In this document: piece by piece, positions 42,575-51,400 of the stretch | Layout: each line of letters begins with the position of its first letter | Position numbering within the stretch: the stretch's first letter is position 1 | NCBI RefSeq assembly: GCF_013386165.1 | Contig: NZ_JACAOS010000033.1 | Coordinates: 1-64,000 of the forward strand | Reading direction: 5' to 3' | Origin: Pseudomonas gingeri | Lineage (GTDB): Bacteria; Pseudomonadota; Gammaproteobacteria; Pseudomonadales; Pseudomonadaceae | DNA length: 64,000 nucleotides | Position numbers and translations under genes: made by a program | The notes under the pieces: model-generated | The model's input: only the letters and a program-made list of their open reading frames with translations | Database searches by the model: none | Told to the model about the DNA's origin: nothing

Positions 42575-43816
42575 TTAGCGCTTGGCCAACTCCATGATCA
42601 TCCGGCTCAGCAGATAAATCCGCGGGGACACGCTTTCCACCTCGGCGTATTCCTCGGGGGTGTGGATATTGCCGCCGACAATCCCGAAGCCGTCCAGCGT
42701 CGGCGTACCCACGCCCGCCGACAGGCTGGCATCCGCCGCCCCGCCGCTGCCTTCGATGGTGAGCTTGCGACCCAGTTCGCCATAGATCCCCTGGGCGATG
42801 GTCACCAGCGCGTCGGACTCGGCGGTTTGCGGCATCGGTGGCAGGCCGCGCAGCAGGCTGGTCTTGACCTCGGTGTCCGGAATCAGCTTGTTGGCCGAGA
42901 CCCGTGCCAGGTCCTTCTCGATCCGATCGAACTCCTCCGGCAAGGCTGCCCGCACATCGGCCTTGGCGACGGCCTCGTCGGGGATCACATTGACCCGGTC
43001 TCCGGCCTTGAGCACGGTGAAGTTGATGGTGGTCTTCTTGTCTTCGTCGCCCAGCGTGCTCAGTTGCAGAATCTGGTGGGCCGCTTCCATCGCTGCGTTG
43101 CGCCCCAGCTCCGGTGCCACGCCGGCGTGTGCGGCCTTGCCTTTGACCTCGACCACCGCCGTGGCACTGCCCTTGCGCCAGACCACCAGGCCGTCGGCCG
43201 GACGACCGGGCTCCAGGTTCAGGGTCACGTCATGGGCCTTGGCGGTTTTGCGGATCAGTTCAGAGGCGATGTCCGAGCCGGTTTCCTCGCTGGCATCGAG
43301 CAGGAAGGTGATCTGCGCATAGTCGTTGAAGTTCTGCTGCTTCAGCACCTTGAGGGCATAGATCCCGGCGACGATGCCGCCTTTGTCATCCATCACGCCG
43401 GGGCCATAGGCGCGGCCATCCTTGATATGAAACGGGCGCTCGCTGGCCGAGCCTTCCTTGAACACGGTGTCCATATGCGCCATCAACAGGATTTTTGCCT
43501 TGCCGGTGCCCTTGAGGGTGGCGAGTACGTGACTGTTGTTGGCGTGGGCATCGGGCACCAGTTCGATGGTCGCGCCGAGTTTTTTCAGCTCATCGACGGC
43601 GATATCGCGCACCTGGGTCAGGCCGGGTTCATAACCAGAACCCGAATCGATATTCACCAGGCGCTCCAGCAGCTTCAAAGCCTCGGCCTTGTACTGTTCG
43701 GCGTCGGCCTGCATCTGTTTATGGGGTTCGGCGCTCCAGGCCGGGGCGGCAAAACCGCAGGCAAAGACCAGGCCGAGGGTGGTGGCCAGTAAGGTGCGAG
43801 GGAAATTGAGCGTCAT
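42575..43816 (-). CDS. Periplasmic M20 glutamate carboxypeptidase-like metallopeptidase
   Basis: 413 residues with a Sec signal ending near APAWSAEP. The M20 metal ligands can be placed: His in MAHMDTV, bridging Asp in GPGVMDDKGG, general-base and metal Glu in DASEETGS, a further acidic ligand in LEPGRPADG, and His in GNIHTPEEYAEV. The internal dimerisation domain is present (VEVKGKAAHAGVAPELGRNA). This matches carboxypeptidase G2, which removes C-terminal glutamate from folates and peptides. AAGGATGG precedes the ATG. It lies 35 nt after the DoxX gene, so may be co-transcribed. Confidence 0.92.
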   Translation of the reverse strand: MTLNFPRTLLATTLGLVFACGFAAPAWSAEPHKQMQADAEQYKAEALKLLERLVNIDSGSGYEPGLTQVRDIAVDELKKLGATIELVPDAHANNSHVLATLKGTGKAKILLMAHMDTVFKEGSASERPFHIKDGRAYGPGVMDDKGGIVAGIYALKVLKQQNFNDYAQITFLLDASEETGSDIASELIRKTAKAHDVTLNLEPGRPADGLVVWRKGSATAVVEVKGKAAHAGVAPELGRNAAMEAAHQILQLSTLGDEDKKTTINFTVLKAGDRVNVIPDEAVAKADVRAALPEEFDRIEKDLARVSANKLIPDTEVKTSLLRGLPPMPQTAESDALVTIAQGIYGELGRKLTIEGSGGAADASLSAGVGTPTLDGFGIVGGNIHTPEEYAEVESVSPRIYLLSRMIMELAKR

Positions 43817-43851
43817 GAAACCATCCTTGTTTTTTGTTGGCGAGTTGCACC

Positions 43852-44271
43852 TTACCGATGACTATCGCCGGGTACAACGCCGGCCGGAGGGTGCCGATCA
43901 GGGAAGTCCGATGGTTCGGCTAATGCCATCCGCTTGCGCCAGCTTATCCAGCCGACCACAAGTGACAATGTCGCCACAACGAGTGGCGGCACAGCGTGCC
44001 CGTATTCGCCGTGGATGATCACGGTCGCGAGGGCGGCAAACATGACAGCACAACCGAGCACCGAACCCAACAGGCGACTCGGCGCCCGGAAAAGCAGAAT
44101 GGCAGCCGTGAGCTCCAGCGATCCGGTCACGAAGTGGAACCAGCGCGGATACCCCCATTTCAGGTATTCCTCGTAGATAGATCCCGAGGCGAAGATGTTG
44201 CTCAGTGAACCCACAACGAAGAAAGCGGCAAGGGCCAAGGGTAAGACTTGGCGCCAGGAAATTTTAGACAT
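43852..44271 (-). CDS. DoxX-like small membrane protein
   Basis: 139 residues from MSKISWRQVLPL at 44271. Four membrane spans: LPLALAAFFVVGSLSNIFAS, FHFVTGSLELTAAILLF, LLGSVLGCAVMFAALATVII, and VPPLVVATLSLVVGWISW. The GSLELTAAILL helix is typical of the DoxX/DoxX-like superfamily, whose members often accompany oxidoreductases. The NAD(P)-binding oxidoreductase gene lies 117 nt upstream on the same strand. Specific function unknown. Confidence 0.75.
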   Translation of the reverse strand: MSKISWRQVLPLALAAFFVVGSLSNIFASGSIYEEYLKWGYPRWFHFVTGSLELTAAILLFRAPSRLLGSVLGCAVMFAALATVIIHGEYGHAVPPLVVATLSLVVGWISWRKRMALAEPSDFPDRHPPAGVVPGDSHR

Positions 44272-44388
44272 TTGTCCGACCTTGGGTGATGAGTTTGCTG
44301 TCGAGGAATGGTGTGATTGCCTGACCGACAAGCTGGATGATTTCCGACGAATGCCTGAGCCGGAACAGCTGACCCAGGAGACTCGCCC

Positions 44389-45018
44389 TCACCACAGAAG
44401 GACGGGCGCCTGCTTCAACCAGGTGTCAGCCGCCAGTTGCTCCACCACGAACCGAGCGACATCGGCGCGGGCTATTTTTCCGCCATTGACGCCGGCGAGG
44501 TCGGTAACGGCCCTGAAACTTCCGCGAGCCGAGTCGTTGGTGAGCATGCCGGGGCGAGCGATGACCCAATCCAGTGAGCTGGCGCGGATCGCGGCTTCCT
44601 GACGCCCCTTGTCCTTATAGGCATGGCGAAGCAGCAAGGGCATGAAGAGCCGGTCGAATACGAAGCCGCCGTGGCCACGGCTGTCTCCAACTCCCAGAGC
44701 GGAGATGCAGACCAGACGGCGGACACCACTGCGCTTCATCGCCGGGACCAGCGCGTGTGTCGCTTCGGTCAGCAGGCTGACCTCGCTGAAAGGACTAAGG
44801 CCGCTCCCCAGCGAGCTGACGACCGCATCGCAGCCATCCAGGGCGCGCATGAGGGCGCCTTCGTCGCAAGCATCGCCCTCGATGAGGTCTGCCCCCGAAA
44901 GATCGGGCGCGCGCGCCTTCGAGCGAATCAGCGCCACGACGGAATGCCCCTTCTCCAAGGCGTCCTGAACGATCAGCCGCCCGGTTCCACCCGTTGCACC
45001 TAAAACAAGAACCTTCAT
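44389..45018 (-). CDS. NAD(P)-binding oxidoreductase (atypical SDR)
   Basis: 209 residues from MKVLVLGATGGTGRLIVQDA at 45018, with GAGG 7 nt upstream; the GATGGTG dinucleotide loop is intact. Other landmarks are CDAVVSSLGSG and the RRLVCISALGVGDS strand, typical of NmrA/BVR-B-like NAD(P)H-binding proteins. WVIARPGMLTND also fits that group. It diverges from an HxlR regulator, a common pairing for quinone- or electrophile-responsive oxidoreductases. The substrate is unknown. Confidence 0.85.
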   Translation of the reverse strand: MKVLVLGATGGTGRLIVQDALEKGHSVVALIRSKARAPDLSGADLIEGDACDEGALMRALDGCDAVVSSLGSGLSPFSEVSLLTEATHALVPAMKRSGVRRLVCISALGVGDSRGHGGFVFDRLFMPLLLRHAYKDKGRQEAAIRASSLDWVIARPGMLTNDSARGSFRAVTDLAGVNGGKIARADVARFVVEQLAADTWLKQAPVLLW

Positions 45019-45138
45019 ATTCGACCTCGATCGTTTCGGAGCTGTGCTATAGCGGCCTTCTGGGCCGACCTTTCCCGTAATGCCCATGGCTAAAAACATG
45101 AGCGTTCTCCTGATCTTCAGGACTTATTACTTGGGGTA

Positions 45139-45155
45139 GGTCTACTATAGAGACC
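45139..45155. promoter_or_regulatory. Candidate HxlR operator in the divergent promoter
   Basis: GGTCT (45139-45143) and AGACC (45151-45155) flank seven bases, ACTATAG, within the 196-nt gap between the oxidoreductase and HxlR starts. The central TACTAT resembles a -10 element, so a protein bound here would block transcription. HxlR proteins bind short dyads as dimers; the assignment is inference. Confidence 0.4.
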
Positions 45156-45214
45156 GCTGCCGTGAGCCGTAAGGAGGCACTTTTTTGTAACCAGCAGATC
45201 TCGAGGAGTTGCGC

Positions 45215-45643
45215 ATGAGCAACGCATTGAGCGTCATCGAAAGATTTAGCCAATATCCGTTGGGTGAGTCCCAGTCCGTGCACTGCCCGGTGCGCGACGT
45301 GCTCGACCGTATCGGCGACAAATGGAGCATGCTCATCATCATGGCGCTCGCGATGCGACCTTACCGCTTCAGCGAGCTTCACCGGGCGGTCCATGACATT
45401 TCCAAGCGCATGCTCACCCAGACCTTGCGCGATTTGGAGCGCGATGGACTGATTACCCGCCATGTCTTTGCGACCAAGCCGCCGGGTGTTGAATATCGCT
45501 TGGCGCCGTTGGGCCAATCGCTGCTGGAACCGATGGCGGGCCTCGTCGATTGGGCAGATCGTTGCTATGGCGACATCCATGTCGCACGCGCCCGCTATGA
45601 CGGAACACCCGGTGATGCCCAAAGTCAGGCTTCTCCTGCTTGA
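45215..45643 (+). CDS. HxlR-family transcriptional regulator
   Basis: 142 residues from the ATG at 45215, with GAGGAG 6 nt upstream; a TTG two codons earlier overlaps that site and is unlikely. It shows the HxlR signature: CPVRDVLDRIGDKWSMLIIM, then RYRF-like PYRFSELHRAVHDISKRML, then TQTLRDLERDGLITR and PPGVEYRLAPLGQSLLEPM. The Cys in HCPVRDV is at the redox- or electrophile-sensing position of the family. Divergent from the NAD(P)-binding oxidoreductase, which it probably regulates. Confidence 0.92.
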   Translation: MSNALSVIERFSQYPLGESQSVHCPVRDVLDRIGDKWSMLIIMALAMRPYRFSELHRAVHDISKRMLTQTLRDLERDGLITRHVFATKPPGVEYRLAPLGQSLLEPMAGLVDWADRCYGDIHVARARYDGTPGDAQSQASPA

Positions 45644-45805
45644 TCGAAGGTGCTGCTTCACAGCACCCACCGGCAAGACTGACTGTCGACTTGAGCACGG
45701 AAGAATGGTGTACGTTGCCTAGACCGGTTGAGCCCGCCGTCCCCTTTTCGGCATTTTTCGACAAATGTTTGCCTGCGGGCCATCCAGACAGTGGCCTTAT
45801 CCCTG

Positions 45806-46606
45806 CTACGTCTTGATCCCTGTCAGGGTGTAACACATCGGGATGTCCCAATAGCCTGCTTCATAGACGTCATAAATTTCTTCTCTATTGGAGTGCGGAT
45901 ACTCCGAGAAATGACTGAGGCGCAAACCGGCATTGATAGCGCCGGTGATGATTTCGCCGAGGCCATGGGGGTGCCAGTAGCTACTGACGCCGTTGGTCTC
46001 TGCCTGGCCTTCGTAGACGATGGCTTTGTCTTCAACGATGGGACCGGCCTGGAAGTAGGATCTGGTGATTTTCCAGGGATCAGCCGATTCGGGGTCCAAC
46101 ATTTCCAGGAAGGGATGGGTTTCGTAAATCACCAGCGTGCCGCCGGGTCTGAGGGTCTTGGCCGCGTGCACGAAGAACGCCTTGATGTCCGGCATCCAGT
46201 TCAGGACGCCAATGGTGATCAGGGCGACATCGAAACTTTCGTGAAGATCAGCGGGTAACTCATGCACATCGGACTCGACGAATCTCGGCGCATGTGGCGA
46301 GCGCGCGGTCAGTTCGCGGGCCTGATCCAGAAAGGCAGAGGCCTGGTCCACACCCACGACTGTCCGTGCGCCCAGCGCAAACAGGGAAAGTGATTCGCGG
46401 CCGTTGTTGCAGCCCAGTTGGATAACGTCCTTGCCGGCGATACCGACCTCACGCAAGCACTCAGTCAGGGTTGCATCCAGGCATGAAAAGTCGGGCAAGC
46501 CGACAGACTCGAGGAGAGTCCCCCAGGCGCGGCTGTTTTTGTGCTGTTCAGCGGAAGCGTTCCAGGCGTCTCGATTGCTGGCAATGACGCTCTTGACGGA
46601 TGACAT
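45806..46606 (-). CDS. Class I SAM-dependent methyltransferase
   Basis: 266 residues. Motif I reads VIQLGCNNGRESLSLFALGA, the acidic residue after strand 2 is in VVGVDQASAFLDQAR, motif III region DVALITIGVLNWMPD, and LRPGGTLVIYETHPF is the post-motif strand. The fold is complete and cytoplasmic. GGG lies upstream of the ATG. The target cannot be read; such stand-alone enzymes often methylate small molecules. It stands alone between the HxlR gene and the DUF6124 gene. Confidence 0.88.
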   Translation of the reverse strand: MSSVKSVIASNRDAWNASAEQHKNSRAWGTLLESVGLPDFSCLDATLTECLREVGIAGKDVIQLGCNNGRESLSLFALGARTVVGVDQASAFLDQARELTARSPHAPRFVESDVHELPADLHESFDVALITIGVLNWMPDIKAFFVHAAKTLRPGGTLVIYETHPFLEMLDPESADPWKITRSYFQAGPIVEDKAIVYEGQAETNGVSSYWHPHGLGEIITGAINAGLRLSHFSEYPHSNREEIYDVYEAGYWDIPMCYTLTGIKT

Positions 46607-46792
46607 GTTCTATTTCCCTTAGAGTGATTCTTCGTTTACGGCAAATCCTGATCAGGCGCTGTGGCCTGGGTCATACGCAATGGTCGCTGTGCCTAATGGG
46701 GGGTTGAAAGATCGTCGGAGCGTACGTCAATTGTCAGATGCAAGGAAGGCAGTAAGGTCACGACGCTATTACGTTTTGCGCCGCCTCTAAAC

Positions 46793-46827
46793 GAAAAAGA
46801 GATCAAGCCGCCCAATGCTTGATCTCT
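46793..46827 (-). terminator. Rho-independent terminator of the minus-strand DUF6124 gene
   Basis: Stem AGAGATCAAG (46798-46807) with CTTGATCTCT (46818-46827) and a 10-base loop. On the minus strand the stem is followed by a run of five Ts. It lies 45 nt beyond the DUF6124 stop codon and would end leftward transcripts from the exoprotein locus. Confidence 0.85.
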
Positions 46828-46871
46828 CCAAGTGGAGAACCGGGAACAGATTTATTTGTTCACGGTCTCAA

Positions 46872-47312
46872 TCAATCGGCTGATTGCCCACTACGGGAAG
46901 ACAGCTGATTTGACGGGGCCGATCCCTCAAGCAGCGCATCCACCACCGCACGCGCCACTTCCACTGAATGCAGCATGCCCCAGAACAACGCCCGTTCGAC
47001 GGGATTGGTATGCAGGCTGATTTCGTCACCATTGAGTTCCGCCGTTTCGAGCAGATTGGAAACGTAGGTCAGTGCGTCCTGGGCGTTGATGCCCGGTTGG
47101 ATGGCGAACAGCGTGGGTTTGTAGGGGGCTTCGGGGGTGACGGGTTTGGAGCAGGTGAATGCGAGAGTATCTAGCAAGCGGGGCGTGTTTGCCGGAGCCG
47201 TCTCGGATTCGCTGGATGAGGTGTCAGGGAGTTTACGCAAGTACATCGCCCTGTCAGAGGTGCTGAGAGCTTTGCAAACTGGAGGCGGATCGGGGGTGAT
47301 TTTCTTAGCCAT
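46872..47312 (-). CDS. DUF6124/DUF3077-type small protein
   Basis: 146 residues from MAKKITPDPP at 47312, with AAAGGAG 7 nt upstream. The C-terminal half, LFAIQPGINAQDALTYVSNL, then ETAELNGDEI and ERALFWGMLHSVEVARAVVD, is the conserved pattern of a Pseudomonas-restricted family of unknown function (DUF3077/DUF6124). The open frame continues upstream for 149 codons, but the strong ribosome site and the family's start place it here. Terminator at 46793-46827. Confidence 0.85.
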   Translation of the reverse strand: MAKKITPDPPPVCKALSTSDRAMYLRKLPDTSSSESETAPANTPRLLDTLAFTCSKPVTPEAPYKPTLFAIQPGINAQDALTYVSNLLETAELNGDEISLHTNPVERALFWGMLHSVEVARAVVDALLEGSAPSNQLSSRSGQSAD

Positions 47313-47737
47313 GGTGACGCTCCTTTTCATGAATGGAGGTTCGTCACCCACGCTGCAAAACGAAAGGTGGCGAGCCGTACACAGGTTTGCAGACCGGGAA
47401 AAGGAACCGGCAGGCCGAAGCCTCCTGCGCACAGCTCGCCATAACACGAGCAAAAAAATACCGCTTACGCGGCGCTGTGCGCCTTTTCGATCCGGGCTGC
47501 AAAACCCGCGTCGCTGAATTTGCAGCGACAGCCGAACTGTAGCCCTGGCGTTTGGCGCACGCAATATTCTCCCACGCCTGAAGCATGTGGGAAATATGAG
47601 TTTTTTCGGAACGATATTTCGCGTACTGATTGAAGACTGCGGAGCTGCGCCAGGGGTAGAAAAAGCTGTCGACTCACGGTCCGACGATGCCATCGACTTA
47701 GTCGACGAAACGCCAAGCCTTACCCGTCCCCTGAACT
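47313..47737 (-). other. Structured leader upstream of the DUF6124 gene
   Basis: 425 bases between the immunity candidate and the DUF6124 start. Several short dyads built on TGCAAA/TTTTGCA recur, and a GGC-TTCG-GCC tetraloop hairpin lies at 47411-47430 (minus strand). From memory, a similar leader recurs upstream of genes of this family in pseudomonads. No independent protein gene is supported, although the DUF6124 frame stays open through it. Confidence 0.45.
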
Positions 47738-48097
47738 TTAAACCACGGAAACCGGACAAATACCCAAACGACTTGTAAAGACGTAGGACTCCAGTCCATT
47801 TTTTTCGGGAATAACAGTTAGTCGCCCCACATCAAACTGCAACGCCAAAACCCCATCAGCGCCAAGCAAAACCCGCTCCACCCGATGATTTAAAAATTGA
47901 AACAGCGGTAAGCTGTCGCTCACTTTTTCACCATGACCCCACTGAACCCCATCCACTCCTTCACATTTAAAAGGGCACTGAATCAAAATGGTTACACCCC
48001 CTCTAAAAATTAAAACTTGCGAGCCCACGCCCACTGTAACACCAGTAAACAATGATGATTGCAGCTCTTCCAAATCAGATTCTTCAATATCAATCAT
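47738..48097 (-). CDS. Candidate immunity protein for the exoprotein toxin tip
   Basis: 119 residues from MIDIEESDLEELQSSLF at 48097, with AGGG 8 nt upstream; the start is 10 nt after the exoprotein stop, the usual place of a CdiI gene. The sequence is mostly beta-strand-like (GVTVGVGSQVLIFRGGVTIL, VERVLLGADGVLALQFDVGR) and resembles DUF6188-type small proteins, which I recall being found as immunity-like genes. It has no signal or membrane span, so it acts in the cytoplasm. Base composition is more AT-rich than the housekeeping genes, as expected for an exchangeable toxin-immunity pair. Pairing with the toxin is inference. Confidence 0.7.
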   Translation of the reverse strand: MIDIEESDLEELQSSLFTGVTVGVGSQVLIFRGGVTILIQCPFKCEGVDGVQWGHGEKVSDSLPLFQFLNHRVERVLLGADGVLALQFDVGRLTVIPEKNGLESYVFTSRLGICPVSVV

Positions 48098-48107
48098 AAT
48101 TTTTCCC

Positions 48108-48440
48108 TTATCGCGCTGGTGGAAACGTATTAAGTGGCAATGGCACATGGGTTTCACCTTTCGTCCCCGTTCCACCTGTCGCAGGATTAATTGGCTGCCC
48201 CTCTTTCATCGATACCCAATAACCATTCTCCAATCCTGGAATAGGAGTTGAACCAGCAGGCATCACACGAATAAATGTGCTACCTGCATCACTTGGATTA
48301 GTACCCGGAGGGTAATAAATCACGCTGCCTGGAGTCCTACCTGGGCGGCTTACCCAGCTTGCAGGAATCACCGGCCCTTGAGGAGGGTTTGTGAACGCCT
48401 GCAATACAGGTGGCACCTTAGGCCCGCCCGATAATGCTTT
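48108..48440 (-). other. C-terminal toxin-like tip of the exoprotein
   Basis: About the last 105 residues, starting near PPVLQAFTNPPQGP. Landmarks are SWVSRPGRTPGSVIYYPPGT, STFIRVMPAGSTP, NGYWVSMKEGQPINPATGG and a final THVPLP. The segment is rich in Pro and Gly and follows the pretoxin region, as in polymorphic toxins. I do not recognise the family; the terminal His could be catalytic in a nuclease, but this is speculation. Confidence 0.6.
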
Positions 48441-51400
48441 ACCAACAAGGATGGAAGCAAGCGCAAATATAGAACCGCTTACCCGTGGATTAGACGGATC
48501 GAGTCCCAGAGCTTCAGCAAACGCCTCTACCGAAGGCATCGCTATCTTAGCAGTAGGGGCCGCACTTGCGTCTAAGTTGAGTTCATGGAATGCCTCAAAG
48601 GTACGCTTGAGCTCTGGAGACAAATCATCAATATCGTAGTCACCCTGCTGAAAGCCTAGCACTGAATTGTAAATATCGAGTACGGCTACTTGGCAGCCCT
48701 TTGTATCGACATCACAAATCGCCTTAAGCGCCTCCTTATTGGCCAGATGCTTTTGTAGATATTTATCAGATACTCCGTCACAAGTATTGGTTTGCTTACA
48801 GGTATTAAGCTCCTCCGCAAGCTTTTCCATATCCGCATGATTCAAATAATTGTAAAGCGTTCCGTTCGCCGATACGGCGGCTGCGACTGAGGCATCCCCT
48901 CCTGTCACAGCGGCTGTTAGCACTCCAATCAACTGGGAGGCTGCCAAGAGTTTATTCACACCCTGCTGGTACGCATCACTGTCACTACTGCCTTCTGCCG
49001 GAAGTAGTTTTCCCGCCAGAAAATCCACCAAAGCTGCGTTGGCGCCAGCGGCCAGAGCCCCAGTACGGAAGTCTCCCCCCATGGCCTCGGCCATTATCCC
49101 ACCCAGGGCAGCATGCAACGCGACTTGAGTCAGCTTGCCATTTTCAAACGCGGTGACATCGCCAATCTTGTTGGCGCCGATGGCCCCAGCAACGCTGATC
49201 CCCGTCCCCACTGCTGATTCAAGCAGGTTATCGGTCAAGCTACCGCCCATGATTGCGGTTTTGGCCAAAGCGTTAGCTGCCACGTTAGTCGCGACAGTTT
49301 GAGCACTGGGCAGGTCGAACTTCAAATCGGTGGGAGTAAAACCAAACTGGGAAGCTATGCCCGCCGTGACACCGGAAAGTACGGCTCCCTTGAGGCTGTC
49401 CGAAGAGAATGTGTCACTTAACACCGCCCCAAGATTGCCTTTGTTATTAATTGCACTGACCGCTGTCTGCGCAACGACTGTCGAGAAACCAGCGACCGCG
49501 GCAGCCGAGGCCGCTGCCCCAACAGAAGCAGCGGTCGCGGTCGATGCTCCGACAGCTACCGCCGCCGAGGAGGCCGTGGCACCTGCGGAAGCCCCGACAG
49601 TAGCCGCTGTAGCGGTTCCCGCCGTCAGCACCGTGACAATGATAATGATCGCCAGCATCGCCCCAGCTCCAAGGCCGGAATGGCTGTAGCTGTAGGAGTC
49701 ATGCAGTTCCTTGATCTGCCGCCAATCCACATCCCCGCGCTTCTCGGCATCCTTGAGCCAGGCCAGTTGCGGGTCGGCCTGGACCATCGCATCAATGGCC
49801 TGGCTCACCGTCTGTTCGTTGACCTGCTTGACGTCGATATGCAACCCATCGACCGCCTTGATCACCACCTGCCCCTTGGCCGTCATCTCGGTCTGTTTCA
49901 GGGTTTCGTCGGTGCTGCCGTGACCGCTCATGCTGGTCCAGGCCAGGCTGTTGTCACTCTTGGCGTGGTCTTCCTTATGCAGGTCCTTCACACCTTCGAA
50001 GGTGATGTCCCCGCCGCTCTGCAGAGTGAGGTCCTTGCCACTCGCAAGCTTCGCGGCCTGATAGAGTTGGTCGCTGCCGCTGATCAAGCTGACATCAGCA
50101 CCGGCCTTGATCTCACTGCCGACATTGGTGATCTGCGTGACTTCATCGTGCCGACTGCTGCTACTGCCCCAACCACCGCTGTCTTTCTTGTCGTACAGCG
50201 TGTAATCGGTATTTTGCGCGGCAAGTACGTTCAGTTTGCCGCCGGCCACCAGGTCCGCCTCATTCCCGGCAGTGACCTTGCTTGAGACAACCGTCATGTC
50301 CTGGCCTGAGCTAAGCCGGACATCACCACCTGCACTGACACTGGTCGCCACCTGGGCGACATGATCCCCCTGGTAAGTTCTATGGTTACCTTCGGTGTGG
50401 GTGTGAGACTCATTGGCCGCCGAAGCCAGCACCAGGTTCTCCTTGGCGGACAGTGTGGCGTCACGGGCAGCATCGAGCTGACTGGCAATGGCCGAAAGAT
50501 CACGCCCCGCGCTGACCGAAAGGTCACGACCGGCAGTCACCGTCCCAGTCAGTTGCGTGACGGTGTCGGCGAGGAAGTCCTTGCCGCCAGCGAGTTTGTT
50601 ATCGGTCTGCACCGCCACCAGGTTTACATCACGCCCCGCCGTGATGCTGGTGTCGCGACCGGCTTGCAGCACACTGCCGGCATTGCTGACATCACGCCCG
50701 GCGTTGAGAGTGAGGTCGTTGGCGGCCTCGATACGCGCTGCCGCGTCGGCATAGGCGTAGCTGGAGGACGTGTAGCCGTCGGAGCCGGCGGAAGTGGTCA
50801 CCGGGCGGTTGTTGAGCACGTCGCCGCTGACTGCGGTCAACGTCACGTCCCGCCCGGCAATAATGCCGCCCGCCGTGTTGGTCAGGTTGTTACCGGCCAG
50901 CATGTCCAGACGCGCATAGGCCTGGGTCAGGCCGCTGTTGACCAGGTCGTTGCCCGCCGCCGCCGACAAGGTGTTGTTGGCATGCAGGGTGCCGCTATTG
51001 CTCAGGTCCTGGCCGGCAATCAGGGTGACATCGTTGCCCTCGATCAACGCGCCATTGGGGGCTAGGCGATTGTTGGCCTGGGCCAGGTAGAGCACTGGCA
51101 CCATGACCTCTTGACCATCCACCACCTGCTTTTCCATCCAGACGATGTCGTGGGTCAGGGCCGCGACCTGCTCGTTGGTCAGGCCAACACCGTAGCTGAG
51201 GTTGAGCTGCTTCTGGCTGCTGATGGCGTTGTCCATCAGGTATTTGAACTGAGCGTCGTCCGAGGTCTGGCCGTCGATAAAACGTTGCCCCGTACGGGCC
51301 GCCACGGCCTGGTCGATCAGGCGTTCCTCGTAGAGTCCGTCCCCCAGGCGCTTGGCGCTGTCATCCGGGTTGTAACCCAGGTTGGACAGCAGGTAGTCCG

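Noticed and set aside
45649..45667. Terminator after the HxlR gene (GGTGCTG-CTTCA-CAGCACC)
   Set aside because: A 7-bp stem without a T-run; too weak to call.
47313..47759. Extended 295-residue form of the DUF6124 protein
   Set aside because: The added N-terminus is Arg-rich without family support, and a strong AAAGGAG precedes the internal start at 47312.
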